DNA from: Neurospora crassa OR74A | Taxonomy: Eukaryota; Ascomycota; Sordariomycetes; Sordariales; Sordariaceae | Direction: 5' to 3' | DNA: 64,000 nt | NCBI RefSeq assembly: GCF_000182925.2 | Contig: NC_026504.1 | Location: 1,798,001 to 1,862,000 of the forward strand | Part shown: positions 58,161 through 64,000 of the stretch, in pieces | How positions within the stretch are numbered: position 1 is the stretch's first letter | Layout: every line of letters begins with the position of its first letter | The notes under the pieces: generated by a model | What the model was told of the DNA's origin: nothing | What the model saw: the letters and a program-made list of their open reading frames with translations, nothing else | The model's database searches: none | Position numbers and translations under genes: made by a program

Positions 58161-61100
58161 GGCAAATGGTTTCTGCGTGTTGCTAGAATGCTGAGTTAGC
58201 AGGTTGATAGGTCTTTGATCTTCACGGGATGGTAATAGCTTACTTGATATAATGTGCGCGACGGTCTCTGTCACAGCCCGGCACTCCCCGATGAACTTCA
58301 CCCCGAAATCACCCCGACGCGATGTTACTACCACGGCCCAAGTATCTCACAATTAAGGAGTTAAGAACCCACCAGCGCGAGCCAGAGAGTCAATACTTTA
58401 GACCGCGGCGTTTGTACCACCACGCAAAGACGATGACGAAGATCCGTACAGCTTCACCCCAATAACACTCAACACGGCGGTACTCGACCACGATCCAATA
58501 CCTCGCAATCTTACGAAAGGAGTAACCCACAAGCGCGAGCCGGAGGGAGCAATACTGAAAAGTGGCGTTGTGCAACGATGTGAGATTATACTCAGAATCT
58601 GCCAAAACCAAGTAGGACGGAACAGTGAGAGGATGAGAACGCAGATAGTACTAGGCAGTACCTAGTAGTCGACGAGACACGAAAAAACCGTAACGGCGAT
58701 GATTGGTGATTGTCTTGAATTCAACTGGAAGAAGAAGATTAGAAGAGAGGGAAAGATAATGTGTGTTGGGGGGGGGGGGGGGGGGAGGGGTGTGCAAGGG
58801 TTGTCTGAGTTCTCAGACCCACTTAGTCTGAATCAGACCCACACCCCGAAACCACCTAACCCACCCCAAAAGTTCAAGGAGAGAGGACCCACATATTTAT
58901 AGGGCGGGTCCGCTGAAGGTTGTCAGGTCGTGGAGGTCAGGCGTAGAGACTAGTCTTTATTCTGCTGCTTCCCTTCTGCTTTTTCACCTTGATGGCTATC
59001 TAAGACCCACCAACGCAACTATTGGCCGCAGTCCATGTTGCCAGTCGAGCAGCACGCGAACTATCTGTATCGTCAATCCCCCCTGTGTTTTCAATCTTTT
59101 CCTACTTCTTATCAATAGACCTTCATGCTTGCCGGCTGCCGTATTTGTGTCATCATCTACTAGGAATTTACGTTTTCTACTCCGTGTTGTGAGTACGTGG
59201 TCGCTCCCACTAGCCACTATTTTCTCCCTCTGATCCATCCGCCGTTGTTTTCCGATCTATGTATCTGTCCTCTTGCAAATTCACTAGCTGCAGTAGCCTT
59301 TGCTATATCAACACCATTCTTACTGACTTCCTCGGGTCTCCTTATTACTACGACAGCGCGAATCAATCACTGATCCCTTGGAGTAGTACTAGTGGCTTGG
59401 ACAAAAGCCGACGTTCAGGATACCTCAATAACCTCATGCTGAACAAAGTAATATGAATGGGCATTAGCCCAAATGAAAGCCAAGATTGCAGAATACTGAA
59501 GTAGGAGACGTGGGCGCATGACAGTCGTTTCCTGACCTCCTCAATATGAACAGAACAATAGGGGCAGACCTGCAGTTTGGCAGATGAGAGACGATTCCAT
59601 GCCACAAGGACAAAGGGGTGGAAGCTGCGTAATATGATAGCCGGCCACATTTACAATCTATATTACTTTGTTGCTCTACTGAATAGCATACTTGAACAGC
59701 CAAGTAGATTACATCAGCTACCTCGAGGTGGAGGTCTCAGAAGGGTGAACAAGAAGAGGCTTTAACCAATATGTGCTGCCTCATTCTACTATATATTATA
59801 CGAGAGAGCAGATCAATGAGTGGATGTTAGACTGGATATGAGGTCCCCTTTAGAGTAGTGGATTTGATGTCCTCGACTGTTTATACATGCCCCGACTGTG
59901 TGTACGTGACTTGGTGGTCCACGTAGTAGAGATAAGTATCCTTAATACTATTGTTAATCTTTATTATTATAATAACCTGCTAGTGAATGCCATTTGCGTA
60001 ACTGCCTGCATGCCTGTATGCCTGCCTGCCCACTTGTGCTCTCGTACGTAGATAACTCCAAAGTGGTGAAACGGCTGAAGTATCACCATATTAGATTGCT
60101 TGAAGCCTCCTTTGTAACTCTTCATAGTTCGGCTTCTCGACTTCCTGCTTTTATTTCTTGTGTGGGCCAGAGTTAGATGGGCTATCGCTTCTCTTCTCTC
60201 TTTTGGAGTTCTTGGTCTCCGAGAGGTGTTGCGCAATCAGAGCCTCCTCTGTTTGGGGTTCTTTTTATATGGACGATGCAAAGGAAAAATGAAGATGCCA
60301 GTAACGAAGCCAGAACGTGAGTGGAATTGGGTAGCAACCAAACCTCCAGCATTGAAGGGTCATCAGAGACCAAATTTCAAGCTTGTCTGATAGTGTGTCC
60401 TCTTGAGTCGCTGGAGACAGGCTCGCTTATGATTAATCGTGGTGAAAGTCGAAGCGGCAATGTCGTGGTTGAAGAAGCGAAATGAGTAAGCTTGTAAGGG
60501 AGGTCGCGAGAGGGGGAGAGTTGTGAAGAGGGAGGCGTGTTGGCCATAGTCAGCGATACTGGCGCTCTACAGCGAGGTGGTAATGCACATATGGCGCTTA
60601 CAGAACATCTATGCAATACGCAAGTTGGTCCTCTCATCAATAGTGATGGCAATGCATACCTCTGCTCCTTATTGCCCAAATTGACAATTATCTTCATCGC
60701 CTGATCCATCTCGTCTTGTCGGCCCTCGGCTCTCCGCGCTTGCCCAGCAGTGATGTAACGAGGTAGTGATGATCCTCGCAGGTAATGCCTTGGGCAATGT
60801 GCTCTCCCAGCTTCCGGCTGATGGCCTGGGGAGTGCTTGGATTCGAAGAAGGCCGGTCACGCTTCTTAGTCTCCTCCCGACCCTTTGTAATTCTACATTA
60901 AATTCCTCATGTATCCGACGGATTTTCAGAAGCTGGCCGGGTTCGTGAGATTGGAGCAAACATAACCTCATTTTAGAGGAACTGTATTGTCAGGTTGACA
61001 AGATTTTCGAGGTGATGGCCCCAGGCTAGTCGGATATGGTATTCCGTCTGATGCTTGTGCGAAGCTCCATCAGGTTCATGGAGCGAGGAGAGGGTCTGCC

Positions 61101-61958
61101 TCAGGTCCGGAAGACAAAGGTGAAGTTTCCGAAACTTGGTATACTCCGCATAGCGACAGAAGCCGACGGTAACATAATCATGCGATCGCTGTCCGCTCGG
61201 CCATGTTGAGTGTATCTAGGGTGGTAATCGAAAGTGGTAATTGTCTTGCAATGTATGGAAATGACGCCGTCGCTCTCCTGCTCCAACAAGTGCGTCTTCT
61301 GCTGGCGTCCAGCACTTAAGATTTGGCAAATCGTTCATCACATAATGATCTAGAAATTCGTGGCTCCAAGACTAGGCTTAATGACGGCAATTAGGAACTC
61401 GCATTCAAAGTTAACTCCATAATGTCCACTTTCAAATTAGATAGATGCTCTGCGGATGTCTTAAAGCGTCATCTACGAAGGTCATAACGTATGATACTGG
61501 TCTTTCGCCATTCTTACAAATACTCCTCTTTGATATTCCCCACATCCAGTTAGAATAGCCTCCATTCTACCAAATACACATCGTCCTCCACAAACAGGGG
61601 TATATAAAGGAATTAAGAGAGAAGAAGAGAAAAAGTCAAAAGATGCAATACTAGTAGTGCAGTCGTCGTTCGTCCAGGCCTCCCGCTCATCAGCGTCTGC
61701 TCATCCAACTAACGAAACAACCTACGGCAGACGGATGGCAGCTTGAATGTAACACGTCATTCATGAATTGAATAGTGATGATTTGCAGTGAGCGGGACAG
61801 GGGTGCCCTGTGGGTATCCGGAGTGAAGTTGCAATAAAGCATACCATGACACCAAGTCCGTACCCAACGTCGTATAGCAGAACACTGGTCGACTGAGCAG
61901 TTATTCAAGAGGTCCGCGGCCTCAGGCACTCATAATCCTCTCATGAGTCCGTTTGTTA
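58161..61958. other. 3.8-kb sparse interval with coding-like remnants
   Basis: No gene is supported. Near the helicase start lies a diverged duplication (listed separately) and an 18-nt G-run at 58768-58785. A short ATG-started minus frame at 58996-59238 encodes basic RSRKRKF and RSRKRLK blocks. Between about 59.4 and 61.3 kb several minus-strand stretches look protein-like in different frames, for example LQVCPYCSVHIEEV and LGEHIAQGITCEDHHYL, but they do not form a gene. Parts near 59.9 kb are notably A/T-rich. Confidence 0.4.
58295..58558. repeat. Diverged tandem duplication upstream of the helicase gene
   Basis: A segment of about 105 bp beginning CTTCACCCC at 58296 and running to about 58398 recurs at about 58452-58558. 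Shared blocks in order are CTTCACCCC, ACCACG, ACCCAC-A-GCGCGAGCC and CAATACT. The copies are roughly three quarters identical by eye and about 157 bp apart. Confidence 0.55.
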
Positions 61959-63988
61959 CTATAATTGGTTCTGAGCACTCTCTCCGGTTTCGGTTGAGCC
62001 ATCTCCCTCGATTGTTCGTCGCCAATGCTCGGGAAGGCAGACGCACACGAGCGGGAATGCTTTGATTTCTCCGCTCACAGGAGGCGACACATCCCGCATC
62101 TTTCCCGATGTGTTGGAGACTCCGCTATCTCGCTGGGCTTGGCGACGGTTTTCCCATTCTTCAGCAGTCTCATCCACCATGACGCCAGTTGCCCATCCGT
62201 CATCCCAAATACCAACGACCTTGAGCATGTCACCCCGTTCAAGGGCGAACTCGTCAGCAGCCCGTGGCTGGTATGCCCAAAGCGTGGCAACCTTGTCGCC
62301 TGGATGGATCTCGTCTTGAGAATAGTAATCTTTGAAGAAGGGCAGCTGCTCGCTTTGTTGGCTGGCCACACCACCCTGGGGTGATGACATTAGCGAGACA
62401 CCGTCTTCGCCTGCGAGAACTGAACCGCTCGACAGGGAGCCGCTCCTCTTCATCGTCGGCGGCGGTCGTAGAATGCCAATACCTCGGTCAGATATCGGGC
62501 TGTCGCGGTATCCGTCGGACGACGAGTAATCATCGCCTCTTCTTCTGCTTGTTCTACTAATAGCATAAGCGGCTGCCGTCTTCTCGCCGGATCCGGAGCT
62601 GAAGTCTCGATGAGACCGTGGGGACGGGGCATCCCCCTCGAGGGCTGACATCCGGGCTATCCTTCCACCTGGTGGCCCTGCCAATCCATGATTCAGCCCA
62701 TCATTCTGTGTCATTAGCGCTGTTGATGGCCCTTTCCTAGCAGGCGTCGGCTGGTTGAGAAGGTTGCCGTCCTGGCTGCCACGTCTCCTCCTTCTCAAGA
62801 AAATGCACGCGAAGATCAGCAGGGTCAACAGAGCCAAGCCCACCACTGCGCCCACCACGATTCCTGCAATTGCGCCGCCGGAGAGCCCCTTTTGGCTACC
62901 ATGATCTGTTACCGGTTCGCTGGTCGAAGTAGCGCTTGGAACGGGGTCCAAAGTTATTGATGGCGAAATCGAAGGAAGGACGACATTGGCACATCTAGTC
63001 TCGGCGTCGGAATTATAGCAACATGTATCCGTCGCATTCGGCCCCCCAGATTTGCAATAACCACACAAGCCCAAAAGACTGCTTCCGAATCCACAATTGT
63101 CGGGCTCATTCGCAATCCCCGAGATACAGTCGCTACTAGATAAGGAGTCTGCCGGCAGGGCACACGTAGTAAAATCGGCTCGAATCTGATCTGAGTAGTT
63201 GTCATTTGGATTTTCGCAAAGAGAGCTGTCAGCGACGATGTTAGCTTCGCTGATCGCGTATTGTGCCTGTTGGAGAAGTCAGCAAAGATCGTCCAATGAA
63301 TGTCGGTCGGTTACTTACGCAAGTATCAGCACAAATCGGTCGAGAATTTGCTGCTGAAAGGTTACATTTGGTAACGGAATTCTGAATGACGCCGTTGCAC
63401 AGTACGGTAGTCGCGAATCGCGCATAGAGCTCAGTCGTATTAGTGAATTTAATCCCCCCGCAACCGAAAAGATTCTGGAACCTGAGGTGATGTTAGTATG
63501 GAGTTAACGGGAATTATTAAGGGCAAGGCGACGTACTTGAGTTGAACGTAATTTGTTTGCACATAAGACTTTAGCTGCTCATCAAATGTTGCGGTGTCTT
63601 TGACATCCTTTAGGAACGGACTAGTATAGCAAATAGAATAGGTCAGTTTCCATAATTTTCCCAAATTCATTATCGCAATGGCAGCAAGGTCAACATACTA
63701 CAGTTTCACCAGGTCCTCATCTGTCGATATTGAAGACACTTGGAAGGCAGAACAGGCCGTCGATCCCTTAAGTGGCACGCACTGAGCCATGGCTGCCGGG
63801 ATTGCTGACAGAAGAGTGAGAAGTGCTTTTGTGCTGCTTTGTCTACGAGAGACCTTTCTTTTCGCAGGACTGTGATTGATTCTTTTGGTGATGTGTGTTG
63901 GTGCTAACTTTTGGTGTTGGGCTCCCTTTGCGGCACCGACGACCAACACCTTTTTGTTGGCGTAATCGAGACTGTTGTTGTCGTCCAA
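61959..63988 (-). CDS. Membrane-anchored SH3-domain protein (Fus1-like), 5' end incomplete
   Basis: Exons (63988 or beyond to 63702, 63620-63537, 63481-63319, 63266-61959) join in frame; about 613 residues are visible from 63988. A secretion-signal-like ALLTLLSAIPAAMA precedes the mature start QCVPLKGSTACSAF. A cysteine-rich extracellular part follows (YARFATTVLCNGV, RPICADTC, CGFGSSLLGLCGYCKSG, DTCCYNSD). One membrane helix (GAIAGIVVGAVVGLALLTLL) is capped by RRRRR. The cytosolic part is Ser/Arg-rich and ends in an SH3 domain (VATLWAYQPRAADEF... ERGDMLKVVGIWDDGWATG... FPLVCVCLPEHW) with an insertion of about 40 residues. The layout fits fungal SH3 surface proteins related to yeast Fus1, with a role in polarity, fusion or wall signalling inferred. 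The reading frame stays open to the right edge with no ATG before the signal segment, so the true start is outside or in another exon. Confidence 0.85.
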
Positions 63989-64000
63989 TCGCGGGCCATG

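Noticed and set aside
53707-58785. C-run at 53707 and G-run at 58768 as terminal inverted repeats around the helicase gene
   Set aside because: The flanking bases do not match as inverted repeats and no target-site duplication is visible, so homopolymer runs alone are not evidence for an element.

Overview
This window is nuclear DNA of a filamentous ascomycete, almost certainly Neurospora (N. crassa or a very close relative). The genes carry short introns (about 50-120 nt) with GTAAGT-type donors, CTAAC branch sites and CAG/TAG acceptors, and the spacers are long. The strongest clue is the gene at 27660-29131. It reads as the 470-residue neutral amino acid permease Mtr of N. crassa, down to its one small intron and the C-terminus ending in APLA. 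The exon models below were built by hand: every join keeps frame and restores family sequence. Functional names are inferred from recognised family motifs. No searches were run.

Left third (0.6-23.3 kb): a PQ-loop membrane protein (-); a WRAP53/TCAB1/Swt21-type WD protein (+) with a GC-AG intron; a large meiotic Zip2/SHOC1-like candidate (-); a divergent Mep/Amt ammonium transporter (+) with GATA sites upstream; a Zn2Cys6 regulator (-); an intron-containing tRNA-Leu(CAG); a CoA-binding-fold protein (-) with a possible mitochondrial presequence; a SAM methyltransferase (+); the Cdc4/Mlc1-type myosin light chain (+), whose start codon appears to be an exon of its own; and an M3 oligopeptidase (+).

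Middle (23.3-47.5 kb): mtr (-) lies between two gene-free stretches of about 4.4 kb each. Then come a two-BIR Bir1/survivin-type protein (+), U2 snRNP A' (+), a CHRAC/Dpb3-type histone-fold protein (-), a ClC chloride channel/transporter with a 16-nt exon (+), and cysteine dioxygenase (+).

Right third (47.5-64 kb): the Vps15 regulatory kinase of the class III PI3-kinase complex (-). Next is an isolated 1190-residue UPF1/NAM7-like superfamily 1 helicase (-) with no recognisable N-terminal domain and a heptad-repeat tail. It sits in a sparse, repeat-flecked neighbourhood with scattered coding-like remnants. Last is a membrane-anchored SH3 protein (-) whose 5' end runs to or past the right edge.

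The genes do not form one pathway. They are a typical fungal mix of housekeeping, transport, chromatin, splicing and meiosis functions, with no CRISPR array, rRNA or intact mobile element that I can support. The least explained part is the helicase gene and its flanks.
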